Below the pieces are notes generated by a model. It searched no databases, was not told the origin of the DNA, and worked only from the letters and a program-made list of their open reading frames with translations. A stretch of 64,000 nucleotides of DNA from Plumapathes pennacea (taxonomy: Eukaryota > Cnidaria > Anthozoa > Antipatharia > Myriopathidae): positions 5,115,501 through 5,179,500 of the forward strand of contig OZ038473.1 in the NCBI GenBank assembly GCA_964036295.1, given 5' to 3'. Each line of letters begins with the position of its first letter. Position 1 is the stretch's first letter. Of this stretch, positions 1 through 10,649 are shown in pieces. The position numbers and the translations under genes are program-made.

Positions 1-1282
1 CATACAATCAGAGCTTCCAGAGCGTTGTGGTAGATAGTACAGGACTTCGGGTACACCAGGAACAGTGCCATGTCTGGATGGGCGAATTCTGTGGGTATTC
101 CAGTGTTTCTTCACATTATCCAGATCCTCTTGCAACACACCATTATAGCAAAACCATAAACACTCTGTGTGTAACTGACTTCCTAAGTCTAATATTCCAC
201 TTTCAACCATACCCTTAAATAGATCTATCCACCAGGAAGACCTGCCTCTTCTTAGGAAGGACCACCAACACTCAATTCTCTGGTTGCTTGGAGATGTGCC
301 ATACCTATGTGATTTTTCTCCAGCAAATTGATCACTTCCATGTTGCCTGAAATATGTTTGCATTGCAGCCATTGTTCCATTTTCTGTCCCACAGTCAGTT
401 CTTACAAGTATTGGGCAACCAGAGTTTTCTGAGACACAGTCCAGAAAAAAACTTGCAATAGCTTCTGGTTTGTTGTTGGATCTAGCAACTTCTAGCCAGA
501 GAATTTTTCGGCTGTACCCATCTATGGCTCCATGTATGGGGAAGCCAAATGGTTTCAATTTGTCGTACCCTAAAAGAGTCAATATAAATTAATGTGAAAC
601 TATTTGTATTAATGCATCAGTTTTCAAGCTGTTCAAACAGTGGAAATAATTTTATAAGCCAATACCTTGACAATGATACATCTCTTAAAATGTATATTTT
701 AAATGATTGACCAAACTAGGAGCATAATAAATTCCCTATCAAAACATAATTAGTACGTAGTCAGTTAGGAGAATTTTGATGATAGGGAGCAACAGAACAG
801 CTATTTTAGTTGAGTTTTGATTCCTATCGAATTGCGTAAGTTAAGCAACTGAAATGTTTAAAAAGCTCACCGTCAACATGCCAGCAGAAGTTGGGACCAT
901 AACTCAAGTATCGCCGTCTTGCCAATCTCCTGCTTCTTCTTTGCTGACTATTTGCAGGGTCCAGTTCTCGTACAAGCTCAGCAACCCGCTGCCTCGGAAC
1001 GTGAATGTGATGATTTAATCGTAGTGAGTGCCAAACAGCCCTATATCCACGAAGCTCACCAGGCCCCGAAATTTCTTGACGAACGATGTCCTTGAGTTTT
1101 TCTTCATCTATTTCAACACCTCTCCTTCGTAAGCCGTAGTCTCTTAACCTTCGCTTAAGAGTGGCTAAACTAATAACAATCTCGTGTCGATGTTCTAAGA
1201 AGTCGAGAATTACTTTGTTTTCAAACCCTTGATGAAAGTAATGTTCTAGAATGCTTCTCAGCTCATCACGATCGTCTGCCAT
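1..1282 (-). CDS. Integrase-core (DDE) protein, 3' end outside window
   Basis: Two exons are seen: 1282-871 and 569-1, joined by a 301-bp intron with donor GTGAGC and acceptor TTTTAG. Phases match: GAC G|GG TAC gives Asp-Gly-Tyr. The 327 residues present have no internal stop. Residues 1-55 form a small helical region with a helix-turn-helix look (SLATLKRRLRDYGLRRRG). The catalytic core follows with D in HVDGYDK, D in RTDCGTEN and E in NQRIECWW, the D-D-E pattern of retroviral-type integrase cores. Many cnidarian and fish genomes carry such integrase-core proteins without a reverse transcriptase; that is established, and a link to a named transposon family is not claimed here. The ATG at 1282 sits in an ATGGCAGAC context 10 bases inside an AAAATGGCGGG-like promoter motif. 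The gene could be a young, possibly active element or a domesticated one. Confidence 0.85.
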
Positions 1283-1339
1283 CGGAAAATGGCGGGAGAG
1301 ACAGCGCGGTTACCATTCGGGGGATATTCGAGCCCAGTC

Positions 1340-1515
1340 CCTTTGTCGTTGTGTTGCGACTTTTTTGTTTGCTTTGCGACTTTTTTTTAATTAGCGTTGC
1401 GACTTTTTTGTTTGCTTTGCGACTTTTTCTTATTTGCGTTGTAATGTTTTTATTTGCGTTGTGATGTTTTTATTTGTGTTGTGATTCTTTTTATTTGCGG
1501 TGTATTTTTTTTTTG
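1340..1515. repeat. Degenerate short tandem repeat upstream of the integrase-core gene
   Basis: About eight imperfect units of the type TTGCGACTTTTTTGTTTGC or TTGTGATGTTTTTATTTG lie immediately 5' of the integrase-core start codon. The unit is roughly 17-22 bp and decays to the left of the Helitron-like copy. It could be a promoter-proximal satellite of the element; function unknown. Confidence 0.7.
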
Positions 1516-1541
1516 TGTGTTGAGCCTTCTGGGCCACCGTA

Positions 1542-2850
1542 ATTGCGTGACGAAGTACATATTTCCCACGGTCGGCACGTCAAATTAATTCATACAGTCT
1601 GCCAAGCACGTTCTCGAAATTTAATACTCAAAGTTTGAAGTTGGTCGGCCGTCGTAGTACGGGAAAAAAGGAACACTGATTTTCTAATTTCGAATTCATA
1701 GGCAGCACAATAATAGGCTTCCTGTGCAATTTGTTTTTACTACTGCATGCACCAGACTCAGGCATGCATATTTAATAGGCTCGAATTGTTTTGTATTTGA
1801 ACCCACTCAAAACAGCAAAATTTCTCCCAGAATCAAAGCAAAACTTGAACAGTTTACTTCAAATTATACACGGGCTTCAGACCCAGTAATACTTCTAAGG
1901 GCTTGTGAACGATTTTCGCTGCAATCACCGCGTGTCAGATTACAGAAAAATAAGACATCTGACTAAATTATTCAAGACTCCAAGTTCCGATTGCTCTGAG
2001 CAAATACGGTAGCCGAAACTGGCGACAGAAGCGTAGTAAAACAATACTTCGAGGGAAAATGATCAGCATACAGATTTTAATACATTCTTGAAGTGATCGA
2101 GTTACAAAATATATATTTGTCACGGTGATTGTTCGATTTCCACTGACTAACCTTTGTTGCTTGTCCTTTCTAAATAAGTATCTGAGTTTAACACAAAACG
2201 GTGTCTGAAGCTCCCGATTTGCTTTCAAGCACTGTTCCCTTTGCGGAGTTGTCTGTGTTTCCCGCTTCTGTTCATGTCGCTTTTGGTCGGCATTCATGCG
2301 CTGTTGTCTTAATTTGCGGAGTCTTCTCTTCGGCCCGCTTTTTCTCCTGAAGTTTCCGATTTGCGTTCAAGCGCTGTTCTCTTTGGGGAGTTTTCTGCAT
2401 TACCCGTTTCTGTTCATGTCGCTTTCGATCGGCATTCATGCGCTGTTGTTCGCTCGTTTCACGATTTCGCCTTGTTCGTGCCTGTTCCCTTCTCATTAGA
2501 AGACGAGCTTCGCGAGACTGTTGTGTTTCAAGTTTTTCAGTTAAGTTTTCCATTTTCGTGAACGCAGCTACAATATATTGTTGCTTCGTTCAAATCTAAA
2601 TGCTTCGTTCAAATCTCATCTCTAAGTTATTCCGAGTAAAACAACAGGGCACACGTGATCGATCCGGCCTTTGTTATTGGTTAGCGGGGTAACCGCGCCT
2701 AAAGTCGTACGACAGACTGACTGACAAACTGACTGACTGACTGACAGACAACGTTAAATTTCGAGATGGCGACAGGCTTGGAGTCCCCAAGTAGTCAGTA
2801 TAATATTGCTGCATTAGTGTCGTGAGTATTTCCCTCACTTCGTTCGGGGA
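1542..2850 (-). mobile_element. Helitron-like element, copy 1 (3' end lost)
   Basis: This is one of three copies in the window, the others being at 45,030 and 54,377. Read on the minus strand it starts TCCCCGAACGAAGTGAGGG, preceded by A, as expected for a Helitron 5' end. Homology to the other copies continues through the arginine-rich reading frame to the sequence CTTCGTCACGCAAT and then stops at about 1542. The last ~190 bp, including the CTAG end, are missing and unrelated sequence leading into the integrase-core promoter follows. See copy 3 for the complete termini. Confidence 0.7.
2272..2553 (-). pseudogene. Arg/Gln/Glu-rich ORF of the Helitron-like element, frame-broken
   Basis: A 93-residue frame starts at ATG 2553 and consists of charged repeats such as REARLLMRREQARTRRNRE and TPQREQRLNANRKLQ. 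Compared with copy 3, the sequence CCGCAAATTAAGACAAC has a small insertion that shifts the frame, and the remainder (FCVKLRYLFRKDKQQRL) continues in the overlapping minus frame 2297-1968. Similar arginine-rich N-termini precede Helitron helicase-like proteins in invertebrates, but no Rep or helicase motif is present here, so the assignment is an inference. Confidence 0.5.
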
Positions 2851-2854
2851 TTAT

Positions 2855-2975
2855 GTAAGATCCTATACAATGCAGGATCCACACAAGATCTTATCAGGGT
2901 CCTAATATGCTAAGATCTTGTCAGGATCTTAACAGGATTCTACTAGGATCCTGTCCAAGATTTCCACCAGGGTCT
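2855..2975. repeat. AGGATCTT-type degenerate minisatellite
   Basis: Closely spaced variants of AGGATCCT, AAGATCTT, CAGGATCTTAACAGG and TAGGATCCTGTCC make a short simple array directly outside the Helitron-like 5' end. No coding potential. Confidence 0.6.
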
Positions 2976-4058
2976 TTAAAAGGTCAATTTAATCACTAAA
3001 ATATATGGTGTATGGTACCTGTATATACTACAAATCAAATTTTCTCAGAAAAAGTCTTATTAAACATCCAATGCTGTGTGCCATCTGTTCAAAATTTGGC
3101 TCAGCAATGAGTTTTTGTTTATTTATCAATTTCAGAAATCAAACTACTGTACATGCAGGATTCAATTCAATAACTTAGAAATATATTTGCCAATGTTCGA
3201 CCACACAAACCATGTCCATGATGGATGAAACTTTTTACAGATTACAATGTACAGAGCATGGACTGGTACAGTAGATTGGTTCAATTGTCTTTGCTGATGA
3301 TTCTTTCAATGATTGAACGTGGAGACAGTTACTGAGGCAGCAAAACAGTTACAAAACTGACACAATAATTTTGATGAAGAACAGGAAGAAAACAATGAGC
3401 AAACACCAATGCTAGGAAGACAATTTTCATCAAACAGCTGTCTTGTTGCAGTAGTGGGAGAATGCCTGAATGAAAAGGAAATTCCTGAAGGCCCCAGTGT
3501 CTTACTCTGCATTTTTTGTGCAGTCGCTTTGATGTCAGAGGATTTGCTGCCAAGATAAATAGTCCAATTTTCATTCCCGTGGAGGTTGCTTTTTAGTGTT
3601 GTTTCTCCATGAATCTACTGTAATCTGTACGGCAACAAATATTCTTACCTGCCCATATAGTCATCAACCACATTTCTTGAACCAATCTTCAGGTCTCAAC
3701 AGATACAATGACCTGTGTAAGAAGAAGAATAATGGGTCATTCCAAACACTCAACCCACCACCAAATATTTACTTTTTAGATAAGTTAAGACCCAAGAAAA
3801 TTTCATGTACAGCACATGTGATCTCAGATCCTATCTGAAGGGGAAAATACATGGTCTTTTTCCTTCAGAGCCATATAAACATATTCTATCCTCAGACTGG
3901 GGGATCAGAAAAATTTGTGGAATGGCTCAATTATATAATCTGCATACACATGAATCATGTAAAAGCGGTGTACATTGTTGGTGTATAACTGAGATTTTAC
4001 TGTATGTACCAGTATGCACTTCTAGACTAACACACAACACTGTAGCAGGCTACAGTAG
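2976..4058. other. No gene recognised
   Basis: AT-rich sequence. Two overlapping minus-strand frames of 68 and 81 codons (3306-3574) show no domain, repeat or splice support and are treated as chance. Nothing else is seen. Confidence 0.5.
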
Positions 4059-4268
4059 TTAACCCTTTCACTCCCAAGCTCAAAATGCAGATTCTCCCAA
4101 CCTTTCAAGAGGAAAATGTATGAGTGATTTAGTGAGAATTGATAGTTAAATCTGCTGTAGTATGAGCAAGGCATCAAAAGCAAAGTTTTCCCTACTGTAT
4201 GATGTATTTCTGGTGAGAAATTGAAAGAGAAAATTGAAGTTGATCACTGTTGGGAGTGAAAGGATTAA
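4059..4268 (-). mobile_element. TTAA-flanked MITE, copy 1
   Basis: A 210-bp unit begins TTAACCCTTTCACTCCCAA and ends TTGGGAGTGAAAGGATTAA. The termini are inverted repeats and both edges are TTAA, the target site of piggyBac-type elements. Internal hallmarks shared with other copies are GAGAATTGATA, TTTTCCCTACTGTATGAT and TCTGGTGAGAAATTGAAAGAGAAAATTGAAG. It has no coding capacity and is presumably mobilised in trans. Confidence 0.85.
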
Positions 4269-5944
4269 CAGTTATTCACCAGCACTGAGGTTAATAATAG
4301 GCCATTTCCGAGATGCCCGTTGCCTCTGCTTCAAAACAAGGTCTAGCAAATCAAACTCATTTTCATAAGAAAAGTTTCGCACCAGGCATCTGAAGCAACC
4401 GGTGAAATTGTCGAAATTTAGTTCTCAGCCTCAGCAAATGGCTTTTAGAGAGCCCACCGTAAATAACGTTTCGCTCTAGAAGCTCGCACATTTGGAAACC
4501 GGTCAGATTTTTTCCAGAATCCCCCTGGACAGTCTGATATGTACTGTAAAAGTTAAGCATTCATTCAAAGAAAACTTCAGCAAGTCTGTCAAATATTTAT
4601 ACACCCGCGCGTCCAAAAAGCTAGCTTTTCTGTGCATCTGTAGCATACCACACAAATATTCCCACAAAGAGCAACTTCTATAAATATCAAGGCAAACATA
4701 ACTCAAACAGAATGTTCTCACAATACAACATACGCGACCAGTGTTTAGGTATTAGGAATTTCTGTAAATGAAACACGTGTTCTGTGCTCAGAACGCAACT
4801 CGCTCTTTCGTTGTTATTATTTCTCTTTGGCGAAAGTTTGTTCTTTCTGGATGAGTAAGGTGGTTCAGTCGACCTTCTCCTTACTTCTCATATTGCAAAT
4901 AACTTGCATTCACACCAAGAAACAGGCAAACTGTTATTCAGACACTTAGATTACGCCCGTTGTTTCGGCGGGCATTAGGGCGTACATGTCCTGCACACAA
5001 TAAATCCACGTTAAGCACAACTTACGTACCATTCCATGTTCCTAGACCCTTCCAGGAATCCCAAGCTCCAAACGCATCGTTTCTGTACGGCTCAAAATAT
5101 AACACTGCTGGCAGTTCGATGCCTTCTTTGAGTTTCAACGCATTTTGCAGCCTCGTCCCCAGGCGTATTACATTTCATGGCTCACGTGATGGAGCACCCC
5201 ACCCCACCCCACCCCACTCATGTTTCTTCTGGTTTCTTCTGCCTTCGGCTTCGGTTCGGCTTCTGCTTTATTTTTTCTCGCTTTACTACCAAAACAAAGA
5301 AGGCCATGCAAAGCTAAGTACTGTCAAGCCCCGCTATTTGGAACTCGGGACTGTAGTCACAAAAGAGTAGGACATAGTTCGCCTCCTTGGTCTATGGAAT
5401 AGGATCTGAAAGGGGGACTGGGAGTTTTGGGAAACATGACTGCAATCGTACGTCGAATTCCGTGAGAACTCCCCCCCCCCCCCCAATCCCTCACCCCCAG
5501 CATGGTAAACAGATTAGCCCCGCCCCAAGGTAAGCCCATGTGCAATGCCCGCACATTTTAATCTCGAAATCTCGAGTCCAAGTATTGAGTTTCTTGGCTA
5601 ATTTCTAAGGTTTTACGAGCGTTACATCCAATTATAAACTCTGCACTTGAATCCACGGCTTTGTGCAATAACTGCCAACTCAAAACGCACGGCTGAAAAA
5701 CGTATTGCGTAGCGCTGTGTCTTTCGGCACGGCAGGCAAATTTTTCAATCGTACGGCAAAGCATTATCGGCCATGATGAAAATATCGAAAGCGTATAATT
5801 AGGGCAAATTGTGACTTTGCTAGCAGCATGCACGTGCGTAGAATATGGGTGTAAACAAAAGTTTCCAAGCGATTTTTAGGAAGGGAACTCTCGCTCTGGT
5901 AACACTTACTCGTACTATGTTTTCGTGCTTAAGAACCACTAGTT
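4269..5944. other. No supported gene; poly-C tract at 5471-5484
   Basis: Several 60-136 codon frames occur on both strands (4363-4721, 4960-5402, 5357-5833) but overlap each other and lack domains or clear splice partners. The segment 4980-5230 is less AT-rich and could be a promoter or UTR. A run of about 14 C at 5471-5484 and a (CACCC)n stretch near 5190-5218 are simple repeats. Confidence 0.4.
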
Positions 5945-6120
5945 GGGTTTTCACTCCCAAGATTAATCAACTTTAATGTTCTCCTTCAGTTTCTCATCAA
6001 AAATGCCATACAGTAGGGAGAACCTGGCTTTTGATAGCTTGTTCAGATGAAAGCTGAACTATGAACGCTCACCAGATCACTCGTACATGTTTATCTACAA
6101 CTTGAGCTTGGAAATAGATC
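5945..6120 (+). mobile_element. Truncated TTAA-type MITE
   Basis: TTTTCACTCCCAAGATTAATC followed by GGCTTTTGATAGCTTGTTCAG matches the left half of the MITE at 6145. The right terminus is not recognisable. Confidence 0.65.
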
Positions 6121-6144
6121 ACTTTTAACCCCGTATTTTTCAGC

Positions 6145-6350
6145 TTAACCCTTTCACTCCCAAGAATGATCAACTTCGATTTTCTCTTTTAGTTTCCCAA
6201 CAAAACTATAGAAAGAAAGGAGAACTTGGCTTTTGATAGCTTGTTTAGATCAAAACTGATTAAAGTATCAATTCTCACTACATCACCCATACAGTTCCTT
6301 CTTAAAAGGTTAGGAGAATCTGTATTTTGAGCTTAAGAGTGAAAGGTTAA
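6145..6350 (+). mobile_element. TTAA-flanked MITE, copy 2
   Basis: This is the same family as the 4059 copy, in the opposite orientation. It starts TTAACCCTTTCACTCCCAAG and ends CTTAAGAGTGAAAGGTTAA, with TTAA at both borders. Because it lies about 25 bp from a truncated relative, this interval appears to be a repeated insertion target. Confidence 0.85.
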
Positions 6351-6648
6351 CAGCTAGTGGGTAATCATTGGTATGGGGGTGTGATGGCTAGTTGAATTGT
6401 AGAGGTACGTTCTATGGGAGTTAGACAGTTGGAAAAGAAACGTATATGCACTTGAAATAGATTCCTTTTATTTGTTTAAATTAGGAAAACGGCTGTGCAA
6501 GCATTCTAAACAAATACGTGCACTGTAGCACTTGAGCCATCAATAATTCGCTTTTACATCCTAAAGAACCCTGCTCCAACGCTTCTGTAAATAACATGAA
6601 AATGGTCCGATTTGAACTTTTTTATTTTTGACAACAGAATAGTCTTTT

Positions 6649-6866
6649 ATGCCGTGTTTACGCGAGACACATTTACCTCGGTGAAAGCATTCGATTTACT
6701 GCGGTAAACGTACCACGCATGTAGGCAATTTGCAAAACCTTGGAAAATGTAGTTCAGAACAACAGGAAATTAAATGCCAATTTATCATCTTGCAGGGAAT
6801 GATGAATGCAAATTTACCGCGATAATATTTTTACTGCGGTAAATGTCTCTCGTGTAAACACGGCAT
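6649..6866. mobile_element. MITE with ATGCCGTGTTTAC inverted termini
   Basis: The left end ATGCCGTGTTTACGCGAGA is mirrored by the right end TCTCGTGTAAACACGGCAT. Subterminal TTTACCTCGGT and TTTACTGCGGTAAA are also inverted. About 218 bp, no reading frame. The superfamily is unknown because the target duplication is not clear. Confidence 0.75.
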
Positions 6867-7159
6867 TAGTAACACAATATTATGATTTGAACTGTCTGTC
6901 AAAAAATGCAGACGACAAATCAAACTACTTTCACAGCTGGACGAAGCAATAACATTCTGTTTACTGATGTACTGCTGAAAATGGGCATCCTTTGATGATT
7001 ATTTTCCTTTTTAGGTTAAATTCAATTTAGGAACAAAATAGCCCAATTTCCCAACTTGAATTACCTCTGTTATATCCTCGACTCATGCTAAAGTAACGTG
7101 CCGTATTTCCTCGATTAAGCGCCCTCTCTCCATTAAGCGCCCCCTTTGTGCACAATATT

Positions 7160-8195
7160 CGAAACTAGACTGGCATTGCCAGTGAGCTCGCGGCGTGAGT
7201 TGCGTCGAGACCAGAATATACTAAAACGGAAAGTAGGGACAAGAGTGGAACTCCCAAGAGAGACTTCCAGTTTCTCACCAGAAAAATATCACACAGTTAT
7301 AGAGAACTTGGCTGTTGACACCTTGCTCAAATGATACCTGATTAAACTATAAATTATCATTACAACACTCATACACTTGCTTCTTAAAGGTTGAACGACC
7401 CTGCATTTTGAGAATGCGTGACATATCGGCTTTTTATGCACAATTGATTTTTGACAGTTTGACTTCGACTCTTATTTCTAACGAGAGGCCACGATTAATC
7501 CAGCCTTCGCTTCAATACTTTTGTGTTTTCTTTTATTAACTGAATACGTTTCTTCTATCAGGCTTTCGAGTTTTCGTGTTCTGTAACAAGCGAGGAATGT
7601 AACACGACACTTGTTTACGTCAATATTATTGCGGTTTTGTTCACAGTGTGTTCAGTCATTTGTGAACTGCAAACTCAATGCTCAGGACTATTTCGGTGTA
7701 TTTTTCATATCTGGTATACAATGACCATTGCGAAACAAAGGCTACATGATCAAATGAAAGAAACATTTCAACAGGCAAAGTACGATAAGCAGAAGAATTT
7801 TATGAGGCAACAGATGTCATGTACAAAGTAAAGCATAAATCGCCATTGTTTTGCGGCTAAAGCTCATCGTAGCTTTGGTTTCCGTTTTCGGCCTGTTATC
7901 TTCCCAGAAGTATTTCGTGCCGCCACAGAAAGTTTCGTCGGGACTAAATATTTAGCGGCGACAGAGAAATTTGCAATCCCCGAGCGGTATCCATCAAACA
8001 TTTAGTTTACGGCTATTCTCAAAGCTTCCGCGGTGAACTAAAGAACGCAAGCCAAAATCGTTCCCTAAAATCAAATTTATCCGTGCATGTTCCACAGAGC
8101 CCAATGGTGTTGAGTTTGGATGGGATGCAGTTAACTTTTACACACAAGTAACGAGCAATTCACTGGCCACATCTCGAGTTGTTTAGCGAAGTCAA

Positions 8196-8226
<31 letters not shown>

Positions 8227-8712
8227 CATACATACATACGTATTTTTATTGATGCTCCCCTCAAAGGGATTTTCAGCGACAATTTGGCTTCGCCATATTA
8301 CTGTGGAGAACAGGCACTGAGGGTGGTCACTGCCAGAGATTTGTTTACGTCCTCAGTGGTTCTTTTACGTCCCCCCTGTCATCAAGTATAGAAGTATAGG
8401 GAGACGGGACCGCCATTTTACGTAGTCAGCCGAGCCAAGTGAAGATCTTACCATCTGCTGTTAGAAACAAAGGCAGCATCTTCTCTTCAATTATTTTAAG
8501 ACCCTGAGTGCTGGTCCGGCCGGGGTTCGAACCCGCGACCTCCCGCACGAAAGACCGGCACTCAACCAACTGAGCCAACCGGGCGGCGGTCTACGTCATC
8601 GCATATCACGTGATTATATGAACCAATCACCGTGTGCTGATTCTCGACCCAGAAGAAAAAAAAAACTCCATTTTTAAGCTCGCCGGGGCCACACCCCGCG
8701 AGCAATAAGCGC
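7160..8712 (+). mobile_element. Repeat family X, copy A (internally deleted, SINE-interrupted)
   Basis: The head is ACTAGACTGGCATTGCCAGT with GAGCTCGCGGCG. A captured TTAA-type MITE segment follows at 7250-7410. Next come a small cysteine-containing frame (around 7637-7831) and the tail ATATCACGTGATTATATGAACC ending near CCCGCGAGCAA at 8707. The copy at 49,525 is continuous across GTCAATTACGTCAT, whereas here 8199-8592 interrupts the same site, showing a later SINE insertion. The long ORF present in copies B and C is absent. Superfamily undetermined. Confidence 0.7.
8199..8592 (-). mobile_element. tRNA-derived SINE with (ATGT)n tail
   Basis: On the minus strand the 5' end is tRNA-like: GCCCGGTTGGCTCAGTTGG (A box) and GCGGGTTCGAACCC (B box), with a paired acceptor-like CCGGAC near the end of the tRNA part. 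A body of about 250 bp follows and the element ends in a (TATG)n tail at 8240-8199. Comparison with the uninterrupted 49,525 copy defines both edges. The pol III boxes are intact, so transcription competence is plausible. Confidence 0.85.
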
Positions 8713-8745
8713 CCTCCCTCGATTAAGCCCCAACGCCGACCGGGA

Positions 8746-9512
8746 CCCGGTTTTTCGAAAGCCGATTAAGCTAATCCAGGATTAACGAAATTCTTTCTGA
8801 CGACCTCTCTGACGATAAAATGCAGGGTTTTGTTCAAATATGGATTAAAAAGCTTGTTTTAGCTGAATACGTATCAAGGAAATCGTTGCAGGACAAAATC
8901 TTCACATTTTCAGTAGCCTGCGAAACAGGCCCCAAGGTTTGTTTTTCACGAGCAGTTAGAACGTTGAATCGTTTTATGGCCGCGTCGGAGTCTAGGGCGA
9001 GGATTTGTGGCCACGTCGGAGTCTGGGGCGAGGTGTATACTTGGGCCTGCAACCTCCTCTCTATGATTTGAGTATTCACGTTCAGATTCTGAACGGAAAA
9101 TACTGATTGGTCAATACTCGGCTTGGAATGTGCTTGGAATGTGTCAAAATGTTTGATGAATACCAGATGAAGTACAACGTCTGCACACGTGCGCACGAGG
9201 GAATTTGTTTTGACAGCTCGATCAACCGTGGGAACATTTCCGGTGCGTTTCTGATTGGTCGGTTTTGTGACGGGTTGTCAAAATTAATTCGGGGGCTGAA
9301 TTCATTTGCATAAGAGCTGATTGCAGGCCCTTGTATTCCCCTCTTCGGACGCTACACAACCCCCTCTTGCCGACCACGCGCGGACAACTGAGCGCGGCCA
9401 ACGGACGCTACACAAGGGCCTGTTTCGCAGGCTACATTTTCAGGCTTATAAATGACAAGAAAGTTTACACCTAATCCAGGATTAGCCTAATCGTGCTTTG
9501 AAAAACCGGGCC
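8746..9512. mobile_element. Outer MITE with CCCGGTTTTTC termini
   Basis: The left end (CCCGGTTTTTCGAAAGCC, then TAATCCAGGATTA) and the right end (TAATCCAGGATTAGCC, then GAAAAACCGGG) are inverted copies over about 38 bp with a few mismatches. Removing the nested 8914-9443 insertion leaves an original unit of about 240 bp. No ORF. Confidence 0.75.
8914..9434. mobile_element. MULE-like MITE nested in the outer MITE
   Basis: Perfect 18-bp inverted ends, TAGCCTGCGAAACAGGCC and GGCCTGTTTCGCAGGCTA, are flanked by a perfect 9-bp direct repeat CATTTTCAG at 8905-8913 and 9435-9443. A 9-bp target duplication is typical of Mutator-like (MULE) elements, which supports but does not prove that superfamily. 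The interior contains a further inner inverted pair (TTGGGCCTGCAA and TTGCAGGCCCTT). Confidence 0.85.
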
Positions 9513-9689
9513 GCGGAAGAGAAAATTTTCCTTCAAGGCGCTACTGCGAATGTACTTTACGTTGTCACCTGACGTTGCCTCCACGTTGTCAAGGGAACTT
9601 AAGCACCAGCGGTTTTCGCGACGGTGACGGTAAACGGAAGTATAATTCCCACGCCCTGCGTGGGTACTAATCTGAACACCATGTCGTTT

Positions 9690-9840
9690 TTTAATGTTTT
9701 TCGTTCACGGGCGACCTCCCCGCGCAGCGGGGTTTGCTGGGAAAAACATCGGAAGAGAATCACTTCCCCGCGCAGCGGGGTCTGTTGGGTAGAAACTCGG
9801 AACAGAATCACGCGCGGGGTTTACTGGGTAGAACACTCTA
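9690..9840. repeat. Short tandem repeat with CCCCGCGCAGCGGGG core
   Basis: Two to three units of about 55 bp carry the palindrome CCCCGCGCAGCGGGG followed by TTTGCTGGG or TCTGTTGGG and GAAxxxxCGGAAxAGAATCAC. Each palindrome can form a hairpin. No gene assigned. Confidence 0.6.
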
Positions 9841-10233
9841 ACATCGTTCCCAGGCTCTTTCCTCTCGCGACTTCGAATCTCGTGTTTTAATAGACAGATT
9901 TAGCAAAGACAACGCGACGTCAAATGGCGACGTGACGTGGCTCGGTATGGCCTGGACTCTAGTAATTTTCACTTCCGGTAAGTCGAGATGGCGTCGCGAC
10001 GACACCGTGGCAAAACGGACTGTGCATGTGCGGCCAAATAACTTCCCGCGGAAACTGCGCGGGTGTACGCTCCACTGAATCCCTTTGTTTTCTCTGTGAT
10101 TAAATAACAAACACAACTTCCGGCCGGGTTTTTTAAAAAAGCTAAGACGCAGAAAGCAAAGCTAAGCTCCAAAAGCTCACAATTTGAAGTTCATTCATTT
10201 TTCTGTTACTGACCTTTTGCACCACATACTTTG

Positions 10234-10647
10234 ATGGTTGCACCAAAGGTGAAAATTATGAACGAAGTTCGAGGGCGAAGCGTTTTCGTCGCCATAGCGG
10301 CGGTCCTAGTTTTGCTAAATGCCGTAAAAGTGGTGGACGGAAATGAAGACTGTATTCAAGGTAAAAGGTCTGGAAGAACCCAGGAGTGCAAAGGAAGGCT
10401 GTACTCTGTATCAGAAGGATTAGCCAGAAGTTCTCAGCTGCCAGTAAACTCTCCAGTTTGTCGCCACCACTGGGACGAGATACGAAGAAAAGATGTTCGA
10501 TGCTCCTGCCCAAGAGAACAGCACTCAAAGATATTACAGCGGATGCCCATCCCAGCAAGGTTATATCCTGTGTTCGACTGTATTGGAGCGTCCATACCTG
10601 GTTACAGGCCGAGAACGCGGTGGTGCAACAACTGCAGAGCATCTTAA
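10234..10647 (+). CDS. Cys/His-rich small protein with signal-like N-terminus, unrecognised
   Basis: An open frame of 137 codons from ATG 10234 (a second ATG lies at 10258) begins with a hydrophobic stretch, VFVAIAAVLVLLNAV, that could be a signal peptide. The rest has ordered Cys and His: DCIQG, TQECKG, SPVCRHHWDEI, VRCSCPREQH, FDCIG and TRWCNNC. The spacing suggests a metal-binding module rather than a disulfide-rich toxin. A possible donor (CAAG|GTAAAAGG) follows the hydrophobic part, so the N-terminus could belong to a separate exon. The flanks at about 9970-10020 and 11700-11775 share an inverted similar segment (CGTCGCGACG...CGGCAAAACG), so the gene may lie within a mobile element. No family name is claimed. 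Confidence 0.4.
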   Translation: MVAPKVKIMNEVRGRSVFVAIAAVLVLLNAVKVVDGNEDCIQGKRSGRTQECKGRLYSVSEGLARSSQLPVNSPVCRHHWDEIRRKDVRCSCPREQHSKILQRMPIPARLYPVFDCIGASIPGYRPRTRWCNNCRAS

Positions 10648-10649
10648 GA

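Noticed and set aside
8500..8590. A free tRNA gene on the minus strand
   Set aside because: The A and B boxes are good but the acceptor stem is imperfect and a SINE body with a microsatellite tail follows, so it is a SINE head. The same applies to 63,800-63,884.
9600..9840. CRISPR-like array from the CCCCGCGCAGCGGGG repeats
   Set aside because: Only two or three units, spacers are also similar to each other, and the context is eukaryotic.
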